Assembly: GCA_030248225.1 (NCBI GenBank)
Contig: JASANE010017627.1
Coordinates: 1-64,000, forward strand
Length of the DNA stretch: 64,000 bases
Direction of reading: 5' to 3'
Source of the DNA: Trileptium ribeirensis
Lineage: Eukaryota; Nematoda; Enoplea; Enoplida; Thoracostomopsidae
The notes under the pieces are model-generated. The model had not been told where the DNA came from, did no database searches, and was given only the letters and a program-made list of their open reading frames with translations. The position numbers were made by a program, and so were the translations under genes. Shown in pieces: positions 1-10,229 of the stretch (its first letter is position 1; each line of letters begins with the position of its first letter).

Positions 1-1
1 G

Positions 2-988
2 ATAAGAAGGAAACGAGAGGAAGCCGCCCGTGCCCGAGGAGAAATACAGGATGCAACTGAATTAATGGAGTACTTAAGAGGATCTCCTATACAATACATT
101 CCCTCGGAAGACCAAGTAGCTGCCGACGGGATTGTAGAAGAATTTATTAAAAGTTTAGCTCGAGAACGAGAAGCAAGTAAACAACGTCGACCTTCCGAGT
201 CTTCGGAAGGCGGTCGACCAAAACGATTACGATCACGAACTGTAGACAAGGACAATGAGACAATATCAACCATTGGCGAATCAACTAAAGGCTCCTCTAC
301 CGGGAGGAAGGGAAGAGCGCCGCCGCGTAGCGCTCCCTCCACCCTTAAGGGAGTCCTAACTCGACCATCGCGCGCTAAACCACGTAGGCAAACCCCCGCT
401 AAAGCCCAATCGCAAGTTAGTTGGGAAGACGAAGAGGACGAGGTACCTCTTAGTCAACTTTTACCGGGACCCCGACGAAGGCCCCACTTTGAACTCGACC
501 CTCCAACTGAGGAAAGCGAGGGATCTCCTGAGATGGGACCCTCTGCGCCCGAAGTTAAGGAGAGGGAAGAACCCCCTCAACCTACTCGTCGACAACCACA
601 TAGGCAAGCCAGGGACCGTTGTCGTTGGTATGAAGAATACATACCATACGGAGAAGAAGCCCGAGTCGTAATACCACGTTTGGACACCCGACGATTGGAA
701 CCTAAAATTACGACACCTGCTCGACGGACTATACCCCTCGCTCCACCGACTCGACATCGTGACCCTGTTATGCCAATGGATTATCCATCTGGTAGTGCTC
801 GTGCACGGCACGACATGTTTGAACCTTTTAGGGACATCTTTGATGAACAGGACATCGAGGACATGTTATCCGCACATCCGGACTTGGAACCCGACGAGGA
901 CAGTGGACAAAGACAATTACGACCTGAAGATATCGGACTAGAAGTGGTCCGACCTCCTAGACAACCGCCTCGCGAGCGACGGTTGTAA
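2..988 (+). CDS. C-terminal part of an Arg/Pro-rich protein, unrecognised (open at left edge)
   Basis: The reading frame is open from base 2, so the ATG at 65 is probably internal and the protein starts outside the window. About 328 codons are visible, ending at TAA 986-988. The protein is hydrophilic and low in complexity: Arg, Pro, Glu and Ser dominate, there is a basic cluster (GRPKRLRSR) that could be a nuclear localisation signal, long Pro/Arg stretches follow, and the tail is acidic. I see no CCHC zinc knuckle, protease, RT or integrase motif and no membrane segment. The next ORF lies in the same frame with only this stop between them. By position it could be a Gag-like or accessory protein of a mobile element; that is inference. 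Base composition is richer in GC than the DNA beyond 10.2 kb. Confidence 0.6.
   Translation: MRRKREEAARARGEIQDATELMEYLRGSPIQYIPSEDQVAADGIVEEFIKSLAREREASKQRRPSESSEGGRPKRLRSRTVDKDNETISTIGESTKGSSTGRKGRAPPRSAPSTLKGVLTRPSRAKPRRQTPAKAQSQVSWEDEEDEVPLSQLLPGPRRRPHFELDPPTEESEGSPEMGPSAPEVKEREEPPQPTRRQPHRQARDRCRWYEEYIPYGEEARVVIPRLDTRRLEPKITTPARRTIPLAPPTRHRDPVMPMDYPSGSARARHDMFEPFRDIFDEQDIEDMLSAHPDLEPDEDSGQRQLRPEDIGLEVVRPPRQPPRERRL
986..988 (+). other. Single in-frame TAA between two ORFs sharing one frame
   Basis: The upstream ORF (from base 2) and the NADAR ORF (ATG at 1112) are in the same frame. Reading on from 989 there is no further stop before 1112, so apart from this TAA the frame is open from base 2 to the stop ending at 2245. 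The 41 codons between TAA and ATG have ordinary composition. The stop could be a programmed readthrough site, a natural end followed by reinitiation, or a recent mutation in one fused ORF. Confidence 0.85.
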
Positions 989-1111
989 CGTTTAAATCAC
1001 TCAAGAAACACCCCAGAAAACTCGAGCTCCCGCCACCAAACTCCTTCAAGAGCCGCCACTAATGGCGATGAATACTATTGCAGGAACCACCAATTCAAAG
1101 AAATCAACGAA

Positions 1112-2245
1112 ATGGAACAAATTCCGCAACCTCGAGTGTCGCACTACACTATCAATTACGGTGCCCCGATGGAAACGTTCCTCTCCAAAGGCACACACTG
1201 GCCGGAGCTCTCCAACATGGCTCCGTTGGGCCAAACAATAAAGCAATATCCCATCGAGTATGCCTCAACGGAGCAAGGCTACCAGCTCCTCGTCACGTAT
1301 TTGTTCGACGAGGAGCAAGCCAAACAAGACATTTCAGACCTGAAACTGGGAGCTCGAGACGTAAAGGCCATCTCCCGACGGAACAAACAAAAGTTCCTAG
1401 ACTCAAAAACAACCGAGCGCCTCCGCCCAGTACTCCCTCACCTTATGCGGACGGTGCTCCTGGAAAAATTCAAAATACCTCGATTCAGGGACGCCCTGCT
1501 AGCCACCGGATTTGCCCAATTGCTCGAGGCAAATAGGTCCGATTCCTTTTGGGGAATTGGCCTAGGACCGGAGGACATCAAGTTCGGTAAACGGCCGCGA
1601 CCATGCCATAATGTCATGGGCCGCTTATTGGAGGAAATACGAACTTTCCTCCGTCATAACGTTGTCTCCTGGCCGACTGTTTTGATTTTGGGCGACTCAC
1701 TAGCAGCGCCATTGGTCAATATGGCCGCTTCGCATGGATGGTTCGCCATGGCGTGGCCAGGAGCCACCATGCAATTTCTAGTCCGGCTAGCAACGTGCAT
1801 CGCCACGCCACAAACCAGGACCATAATGATCCTTGGCGGATATAAAGCAGCCCTACGGTCGAAGCCACATGAAGGTCGTTTGTTGGACACGCCCAGTAAG
1901 GTCATGCGTCGAGTGCGCCGATATATATGCTCATTCGACTACCTGCTCAGTGATGGAGCCCGAGCAATTATCGCTCCGCCTCCACCACACTGGGACATCG
2001 GACTGGACAACACCATTGAATGGCACGACGAATTCACCCAAATCTTCCAAGACATAAAATGGCAGCTCCCCGACCGACTACAAAAATCGTCGATGCCGAA
2101 CTACCCGACCGAACTAACCGAAGCAGGCACTTGGGAAACCAATACCGACGGCGACGAAGTTGCGGAGCCCCGCATTGCTGAACCCTACATCGGACACTTT
2201 CGCAAATGGGTCCAACAGAACCTAGTACCCAATAACTGGGAGTAA
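1112..2245 (+). CDS. NADAR (YbiA-like N-glycosidase) plus SGNH-hydrolase-like fusion protein
   Basis: 377 residues. Residues about 21-182 fit the NADAR family (E. coli YbiA, an N-glycosidase acting on riboflavin-pathway intermediates; relatives are linked to ADP-ribose metabolism). Landmarks in order: WPELSNMAP near 30, the YASTEQGYQ helix near 50-58, LLATGFAQLLEA near 129-140, WGIGLG near 147-152, and the closing helix MGRLLEEIRTFL near 169-180. Residues about 188-310 look like an SGNH/GDSL hydrolase core: strand plus GDSL at 194-197, a block-II-like Gly in WPGATM, then LGGY where a GxN block would lie, and a possible late catalytic His near 305. The Asn and the Asp/His pair are not clear, so hydrolase activity is doubtful. 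Start: first ATG after the in-frame stop; if that stop is read through, the domains would be the C-terminal half of a larger protein. The context is a mobile-element-like island. The NADAR call is firm, the SGNH call moderate. Confidence 0.8.
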   Translation: MEQIPQPRVSHYTINYGAPMETFLSKGTHWPELSNMAPLGQTIKQYPIEYASTEQGYQLLVTYLFDEEQAKQDISDLKLGARDVKAISRRNKQKFLDSKTTERLRPVLPHLMRTVLLEKFKIPRFRDALLATGFAQLLEANRSDSFWGIGLGPEDIKFGKRPRPCHNVMGRLLEEIRTFLRHNVVSWPTVLILGDSLAAPLVNMAASHGWFAMAWPGATMQFLVRLATCIATPQTRTIMILGGYKAALRSKPHEGRLLDTPSKVMRRVRRYICSFDYLLSDGARAIIAPPPPHWDIGLDNTIEWHDEFTQIFQDIKWQLPDRLQKSSMPNYPTELTEAGTWETNTDGDEVAEPRIAEPYIGHFRKWVQQNLVPNNWE

Positions 2246-3418
2246 AACAGTACGAAGGAAATCTCCATAGGACAAGGTAACCACTAACTAGCGGAGGAAA
2301 AATTTTTTTGTGAAGTTGAAAAAGGAACTGTCAGGAACATATAGGGCAAACCCGAAATGTTCGTACCACATAACGTTGTTGTAATATAGTGACCATGTAC
2401 AGTTAAAATATATATATGTGAATGTCGTATTTAGCCACCTATGTGGCGCCTATATTGTCTGGTATACCTGTCTGTTTAAATGTATGTACCATGGCACCAA
2501 GGCAAGAATAATCATACAGAACTTCTGACCAGGCAAAATTCTTTCAAAATATAGTGCAAAGTCCCCTTGGCCCTTTATAAAATATAAGAGGAGGACTTTT
2601 CAGGACTTTTCAGAATATAGAAACTAGCAGGAACCAAGGAGGACTCGTTGGAAATAGAGCTAAATTTGCACCGAATAACATATTTTGAGCAATTTAATAG
2701 GCCCGGACCACGGTGTATGGTCAATAAGACATCTCGACGATAATATAAATTAAACTAGGAAACCGGAATTTTCAAGTACCACATCGCATCAGGTTATCTA
2801 CATATATGGACTAATTTATTATTGGGTCGTAGAGTATAGGTCATTTTCCAAAACCAGACACGAGCTTTTGAAAGGGGTCTTAGTCATCGCTCCCAACCCG
2901 AGTAATTAAGTCCGAAAATTTCTATTTAAAAATATAAGAGATGTAACAGGCTCGTTCCGGCCCGTTACGTTTATTTCTCATGATTTCGGCGTCAAAAGTG
3001 CTTGGACGCACCTTAAATCGAACCAGACACAGTTACGGGAACAAAGTTTTCAGGTGTTGCCGGGTGCCATGGTCGTTAGTAATTGTTTTGGTAATATTGC
3101 TGTATTGATGTATCTATGCCGTTATGAGTGTGTTTTGCCATTATTTTATGCCCTTGCATATTTCATGATAATTGCGTATTCTGTAGGACGGAGTCACTCA
3201 GGTACCCAGGACGTTTGACTACGGCGAAGGTTCAAATTTAGAAGAAAACAGGAGAGAGCCTTTAACTGGCGCTAAAATAAGGAGTGTGAACGGAACTCGA
3301 CCGGTTCCCCCATTTCCCTATTGGAAATTCAAAATTTAGACCGTCCGGAAATAGGAGGCCTTTGACAATCTAAGGGGAAGGGAAGTGATCAGAATCAAGA
3401 CCATCAAGTTTACCTGGT
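2246..3418. other. Noncoding stretch downstream of the NADAR ORF
   Basis: No ORF of note on either strand. It is moderately AT-rich with short purine-rich runs such as the doubled AGGACTTTTCAG near 2593-2612. If the element is transcribed rightward this would be 3' UTR or spacer. No polyadenylation site can be assigned with confidence. Confidence 0.4.
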
Positions 3419-3477
3419 TTGAGCGAACCAGGGCTTAATGGTCGCAAAAGTAAGCTGAAACAAATGGGTTACGGTAG

Positions 3478-3646
3478 TTTCCGATTATTCGGAAATCACG
3501 GACCTCGGGCCTGTTTATCGGCCCGTAACCGTCCAACGGTTCAGATTTACCGGAAATGCCCCGAGTACTTTCCGGTAGAGAATTTTCAGGGCTCTCGAAC
3601 GAGCCCAAGACATCGCAAATCGCTGGAGGATTTCACGAGATATCCT
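3478..3646. repeat. Row of six consecutive short stem-loops
   Basis: Perfect inverted pairs follow each other closely: 3478-3484/3489-3495 (TTTCCGA), 3506-3511/3520-3525 (CGGGCC), 3527-3532/3536-3541 (AACCGT), 3548-3556/3569-3577 (TACCGGAAA), 3589-3594/3601-3606 (GGGCTC), and a weaker AGGAT/ATCCT pair near 3627-3646. Six hairpins in about 170 bp suggest a structured RNA or a protein-binding array. A small ORF (3419-3658) crosses it and is probably chance. Confidence 0.6.
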
Positions 3647-3929
3647 GGGGACAAATAGGTGAACATTCAATCAACAGCCAATACTTACGCTAGGTTTGGT
3701 TGGTACCATGGTCCCGAGTGGACCTGAGATAGGCATATATGAATATATAGTTATGTATATATGTAGATATGTGTGTGCTGCCCGATCTTTGTGCCTCGGT
3801 ATATCTATTTTCCCGCCCCCACCGTATCAGAACTTTCATTTTTATAACATCCGTTGACGCCCAAAATTGCCTGACCCGCACCCTAACAACTGGTTTTTCT
3901 GGTGACCATCGGATCATTGATTGAAAGTA

Positions 3930-4610
3930 TGCGTGTTTCTAAGTAGTGTACCCATTCAGGCATCTGACGAGGCCCGGCGGGTCTCGATCTGACCAGTCCT
4001 CCCGCTGTCATATAGCTTACTTCCCTGTTCTATAACGCACCACGAGAATTCAACATAAAATTCCTTTAGTTTGTACCAACTCCGTATTTGACTACAGACC
4101 CTAAACGTGCTCATGCGACCCCTCATTTTATTTGTCTGCTCCTGGCGAGCACAACGATATCCGGCGGGTCTTTGTCTGACTTCGCGTTAACCTTTTATGA
4201 CCAAAAAGGTGCCCCTCCAATTTGGCATACCGACTGTAAGTGGGTACAGACCGACCGAAAATTTAACCCCAACTCAAAGGTAGGCATAAGGCCCCTCATT
4301 GCATTCGCCTCGTCGAGACATCTTCAACGATGCCCGGCGGGTCTCCATCTGCCGCCCCGTTAACTCGGGAGAGCCGAAAACGCGCCCCCACTTTTTGCCA
4401 AAACTCTCTGTAACGGCTTTCGACCGTCGTGATTTTAGTGCACCCATACCCGCTGCCGTTAAGGTAGGGAAAACACCCCTCGTTTGAATCGCCTTTTCAA
4501 GGCGAGCTCAACGATGCCCGGCGGGCGTCGCTCCGCCCAACCGTTAGAGCGGGAGAGCCCGCTGAAACCCCGTATGCTAATATATGTCAGAACCCAAAAT
4601 TGGGTCCTGA
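3930..4610. repeat. Diverged tandem repeat of about 180 bp, four copies
   Basis: A core around CCGGCGGG recurs near 3975, 4161, 4333 and 4517, with spacings of roughly 170-190 bp. The last two copies share AACGATGCCCGGCGGG, a following CCGTTA and a nearby GGGAGAGCC. The last three also share an upstream CCCCTC and a downstream AAGGT motif. The copies are old and imperfect. Short ORFs here are chance. Confidence 0.55.
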
Positions 4611-4817
4611 CCCGCCACTGCGTCTAACCCCCTCGTGTTTGGTGTCATTCGGCCCCGTTTTTCGTCCTGGGACCGAATCTCGCCCCAGCCCCTCGGAATG
4701 CCCTCAGGAACCCCTGTCCCGACACCCTTCCCGTGCCTTTCTTTTTCGTTCTTCTTTTTCCTTTTCCACTCTCTTTAACCGACTTCTTTTGGTCGGTTGT
4801 CGTCGTTGCCGTCGCCA

Positions 4818-4892
4818 TGTGTGTGTGTGTGTGTGTGTACGTGTGTGTATGTGTTGTTGCTGTTGTTGTTGTTGTTGTTGTTGTTGTTGTAG
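4818..4892. repeat. GT and TTG microsatellites
   Basis: A (GT)n run at about 4818-4850 is followed by a (TTG)n run to about 4890. The Val/Cys and polyglutamine-like ORFs in this area on both strands come from these simple repeats. Confidence 0.9.
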
Positions 4893-4963
4893 TGGTTGCT
4901 GTGCTGTTGTGTTGATGTTGTTATTGTCGTTGTTGTGGTTCTGCGTGTTTCTAGTGTGAACTT

Positions 4964-5068
4964 GAGCGACCTTTCTGTCGCTCAGGTCGCCTGTGTGTCT
5001 CATGTGTAATGTGTGCTCATGAGTATTGTATGTATATGTGTTTGTGGATACAGATACATGTATGTATG

Positions 5069-5110
<42 letters not shown>

Positions 5111-7695
5111 GTAAAAGGACACAAAAAACAGGACAGACGAGGACGGACATGTAAAATTGTCTTAAATATCTACGTTTTACGGACGGACTGGACGCATAGG
5201 AGTAGGACTGACGGGGGGTAGGTTTAGGGCCCTCCCACGAGCTCCGGGAGTTCCTGAATAGGACCCCGGATAGTTCAGAGAATACGTAGGAATGTACTGC
5301 GTCCCAGGTCGCGAAATCAGCTCATTCCCGTCTTAGGTTTCCCCCCCTTCGGGACGTCTAAAGACGTCCTGTCGGGATATTTGAAAGCTATTAGCGTGGA
5401 ATGCTAGGAATGTTTGGCTTTATCTTGTAAGCCAACATATAAACGTGCAATGTTAGCACGTTTATCTATGGAGAGGGCGACAAAATTTAGCCCCAGATGC
5501 CCTCCAAATAAGCTTAATTAAGTGATGGATGAGGCAGCTAACTCGCTAAATAGCAGAAATTTGGTTTTAAATCGGCGAGTTAGCTGGGGGAAATTTGATG
5601 GATGAGGACCAGATCACCGAGAAGACATATCCAAGCTTATTCCAAGTACTTTATAACGGGAAAAGATTTAAAATTTTGAAATTTGATGGGTGACCCAACC
5701 ATTTTTGTAGAACAGTTGGGGTTTTAACAGTCGATTTAGAATTAAGTAATGAGCCTAAGTGATCTGAGTAATGATCTCCAAATATATTCTTGACATAACT
5801 TTTGGAGGTTGCATCAGAGTTTCAGCTAAAAGAGCACAGATGGTCGACCTCCGAGTATTCGGAGGGTTCAAGTTTGATGTCGGCGATTTCGATTGAAGCC
5901 GACTCTCTCTAAAGGGGACCCAGGGTTTACGATAGCTGTCAAAATCAAAATCTTGGGAATTTTTCGATTGGACGCCCGGGTTTGACCTCAAAAAAGTGGG
6001 CGTCAGAAGGACAACGCCGATTGGATGGCGACAAAATCGCCATGCTTCAATATAGCAGAAAATTTTGAAGTGACGACTACCACGTCGTCTCTGGGAATCA
6101 GTTCGACTTCGGCAGCGCGGAGTTCGGTCGACTTTACTGACCGGCTCCGACGCAATAATTATTGTAGTTTGTTTCGCAGTTCACCTTGCTCTTTCGTGCT
6201 TTTCTTTTTGATTTACGCTTGGAATGGGATTCGACCGATGGAGGACCCGCGTAGACATCTTCCGTCTCGCGGAAGGGGACTAGCAATAGCTGTCCCGGAC
6301 CGAAGGTTGTAAGTCATGAGAACTAGGTGCATGGGGGTTTATTTTCCCCAGAGTGAAATGTAACAGACCGTCAAAACTTAGTACACAGTAGCACGATCTA
6401 ACACCTCGTAGGTTGACATGACGGCCGTCGTCGGACGTCTCAATTTTCACTCCGATTTGCTACATATTTACAAGTTTCTTGACAAACCTCCTCAGGTCGA
6501 GATCTGTTTGAGCAGTTTGAACGATAGCACGGGGGTTGCTGAATTGTGAACACACCAGTCGAAGTCACTCTGATTCCCCGTGGTCATAGGTAAGACAAAT
6601 CACTAATGGACGCCTCTCGTCCATGTTTTTCATGACTTCTCGCTTTTGAGTTAGGGCTGTCGAATTTTCCTGAGCTGACCACGGTAAAACTTTACCACGA
6701 AAGCATAAGGATTCGCTTGTTCGCTTGTTTCTGATTAGGCTTATGGTTTACAAAATTACAGTTTAGTAGACCGTTCGATGCTCATGCCGCTGCTTGAGCT
6801 CGGACTGACGTTGCAGTTAGGGACGGAGGATTAGCCTCCGTCGGGCTTTAGAAAGCCCTAAAAATTTATTTTGTCAGTTGAGTTAAGAAAATTTGAGGAA
6901 ATACAAAAGACTGAACAAATTCTAGGCGACTTCAGCGTGAGCATAAGGTATTGGCACTCTGCTAGGAGCGAGTTTAATATGGCGTTCACTCGATTTTGCT
7001 CGTTGTTGATGTGTTTACCATTAAGACGGTTAATACTAGCCTCGTATAAGGACCAACTGCTGACTCCGCGAGTCCACGACACAACTCTCTATGTGATCGC
7101 CCCATCCGGCTTACTTCGAAATCGGCTGGGCCCGACTATTAGGTTTACGAGCGTTCAGCATGAGGAGCAGGCGTGGTTAATGCTTAACAGTAGGACGTAG
7201 AACGCCACCTGCTTCCAAAATAAATCGACGGCACGGCCAGGTTCCAAAATCGGCTACTTAAAACGCTCTCAAAGGCACGTTAGGGTGCTTAATGTTCAAA
7301 ATTGAACCATAAAACTCTTTTTAATAAAGCAAAATCTCGCGACCTCTCGCGATTCGTTTTGACCCCAAACTGAGTGAGTGCAAAACCCCGTTTTCTTTTC
7401 ATAGCGACTTGATCGCTGAGTTTAGGTGTTTTAGTATTTTGCCCTGGTTGCCCGTTAGGCTATGTACTATGTATGCCACGATTTAGCTTTTGCACCATTT
7501 CTGCCTCTCTCCTTTTTCATTTTCCCTGATTGAGTTTCGGTCCTGCACGGGGATTTTAAGCCCGCTGCAGATATTTCTGTTTTATCCACTCGACTATCGA
7601 GTTCTGATAAATTTTAATAAAATTTCATTGATAACTCGACTGCACAATTTCGATCGTGCAGTCAAAACACTGTACAATTTCGTTGAGTACAGTGT
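4964..7695. repeat. Stem-loop-rich noncoding DNA
   Basis: Perfect inverted pairs with short loops are scattered through this stretch: 4964-4970/4977-4983 (GAGCGAC), 5352-5359/5362-5369 (GGACGTCT), 5441-5448/5456-5463 (AAACGTGC), 5535-5546/5575-5586 (CAGCTAACTCGC, 12 bp), 5848-5854/5859-5865 (CCTCCGA), 6259-6264/6270-6275 (CTTCCG), 6822-6829/6835-6842 (GACGGAGG), 6843-6849/6852-6858 (GGGCTTT), 7638-7645/7656-7663 (GACTGCAC) and 7667-7675/7687-7695 (ACACTGTAC). No convincing gene lies here. Confidence 0.6.
5070..5106. repeat. (AT)n microsatellite
   Basis: An almost uninterrupted alternating AT run. Confidence 0.9.
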
Positions 7696-7699
7696 ACTA

Positions 7700-10229
7700 A
7701 GGCAATAGGATAAGTTAGAGAGAGTGAGGACGAGAAGAAAAGGGCAACCAAGAAAACAAAGAAACAAAAGAGAAAAGGCAAGAAACCAACCAAAGAAACA
7801 ACACCCCAAAAGAGGGACACGGACGCGTCCTCGGCAGAATACCCACGTTCTCCGACCCGGCCGCGTCGCAGAAACATTTCGCTGCGTCTGGGGACTAATT
7901 TCCAGAGCGCCCCGTACCTTCCAGTTTGACACTGAGCACAACCGAGGATGCCAACTCAACCGCGGCCATAGAGCGGCCACGGGACCTCGCTTTAAAACTG
8001 TTAGAATAGCGACAATGATCGCCTAGGACATCATCCGACGGCCCGTACATAAGCCTGTGTTGGTAGGTGAAAGGTTACTAACAACCATCCTAATGAATGA
8101 TCAAACTGTGTTACCCGCGAGTATAACGTAGTTCACTTGACCCGCCACCACCGAAATCAACCGTATTGGTCCCAGCCTGCCGGTTACGAAGTGTTAGGAC
8201 AAGAAAAATTCTCGGCCCTCGTTTTGGACTGCTGGAAACGCCGAGCCGAAAATAGCATAAGTTAATGTACAACCTGGCCTAAGGACAGAACGCTAGGAGA
8301 AACTCGGTAGGTCTTTGAGGTAGGATTTACTGGACGTAGACGGCACACTGGACGAGGTTTTTTTTGTTTGTTGGACGCCCGCATAGACACCTCGCTCATG
8401 GTGCGACGATTGTCAGCACCCGAATGTTTGTACAATATTTAATCATTGATCTTTTATCGTGTTTCAACTTTTATATTAGATGGTTTATTAATGCAACTAT
8501 GACCAACTTTTGTCGTAGGTCCACGCCTTTCCGCGTACCCCGATCCATGCTCCCAGTTGACTGAAATTATAGGGTAAAAGAGGCGAACTAACATTTCCCC
8601 CGCGCGCTGCTCTAAGAGTGCGGAACGCCCCTTGTTATTCAGAGCGAGTTTCGAAGCATGCCAAAACGCATAACCTGAGTTATAACGGACTTAGTTGAAC
8701 GCCTCGGTTATAGATTTTGGTCCGGTATTTTTCCGGGAACCTATCCGCTCGTACCGCCTCGCTCCCCGACTGGACGCGGACAAAGGAATGGGTGCGTGCG
8801 ACTGTTTCACGGTTTCTGCTTGCATAATGCCGCGACTTTTTGTATTTGTTTTGTACAGTATATGACTTGAAATAAAACGTTGAAGATCACCTAGTGTCAA
8901 TTGTTAGTTATACGTAGCGTAATAAAGACGTCCGACGGACAGGGCCAACTCTGCGTGTCACAGCTTGATGAGGGCAATATTCCAAGCCCTGACACGTGCA
9001 GTTCGCCCCCAGTATTTGTATTTGGAAATGACAGAATTGTTGCGAGGAGGTTCCTTATAATTTGGCAATCGAATTCGCTCGTGAAATTAGTGTTCGCAAC
9101 TAGAGACAAAAATAAAAATTTTTATTCGGAAAACTGTTATCCAGGAAACGGAGAAATAAGTTATCAGGATACTGAGTAGATAATCCGACGTTAAACTTTC
9201 AGGGACTGTCGGAACCCTGTGGGGGCCATATGGCTACGACAGACAAAGTGTTCGGTTAAGAATAACGCGGCAGAACTCAAAAATTTTACCTAACAAAAGC
9301 AAACTTATCCCGCATTTTACTTCAGGTCACGCTAGATAAAACAACTTCCGTTAGACTAGGACAGGGAATATCGGTTTGACATTATGACCTGTGAGCAGGT
9401 TTCGGTGTCAACCTCCCTGGGGGACCTCAGCAATCATGCCAAAATACTAGACACGTGCGCAACCAATCGGGCGGGGTCCGAACACACCCCGTGAAGCGCG
9501 CCTGCGGCCTGCTAAGCTCCGTAACTTCTTGGGTCTGACCAAGAAAAGTGGCCATAATAGAAAACTTAGGGTCCGCCCTTGAGGTTATGATAGCCGGGGT
9601 CGTATGGGCATGGTGTTAGGAAGTTGCGCCATGCAGCTGCGTCACCGTTATTACCTAACCATATGAGGAACATGTTGAGAGGACGGAGGAGGAGGGGGTA
9701 AGGAAGAAGGGCATGGGGATACGATGTGGGGAGGGATAGGGAAGTATATGGAGTAGTGGGAGGGGAGGGGGGTCTTTTTTTTTGTCGCTCTTTGTGGATG
9801 TTTGTAGTATCTACATGATATCGACTCCTTGAGTTAATACCCCTAAGCGCTCATAAGAATAAAACACCCGATTAATTGGTTTCCATTGCCCAAACAATGT
9901 GTAACAGAAACTTGAGTAATTACGGTTTAAGAATTTATTAAAACGCTAAGAAATGTGGAAAAGGTGGGCCAGGGTTACTATCTGTGACCAAGATAAAGGG
10001 CTGGCACTCTCTCGGGGCAATCATACACTGACACGCGGCCAACGTAGGGACCAGACCGAAAACCTTGGTAAACCCAACGACGGACTGCTAAACTAACCGG
10101 TTCGCTTAAGTCTACCGTAGGTTCACCAGGTCCTCTGTACACCATAATGGGAAATATTGGTGCAGCCGGGGTACCTTAGTGCTAGAGCCAGTACCAGTAC
10201 AAAAATACCTTCTTAGTAAATTTCTTTAT
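7700..10229. other. Noncoding remainder of the left island
   Basis: Only short ORFs without recognisable motifs, including one at 8901-9179. About 9674-9783 is strongly purine-rich (G/A runs on the plus strand) and ends in a T run. Otherwise I see no gene, repeat array or TIR. Confidence 0.4.

Noticed and set aside
3419..3658. 79-codon ORF as a gene
   Set aside because: It coincides with the hairpin row, which explains the sequence better, and has no known domain.
4600..5150. ORFs on both strands with Cys/Val or polyglutamine runs
   Set aside because: They are translations of the (GT)n, (TTG)n and (AT)n microsatellites.
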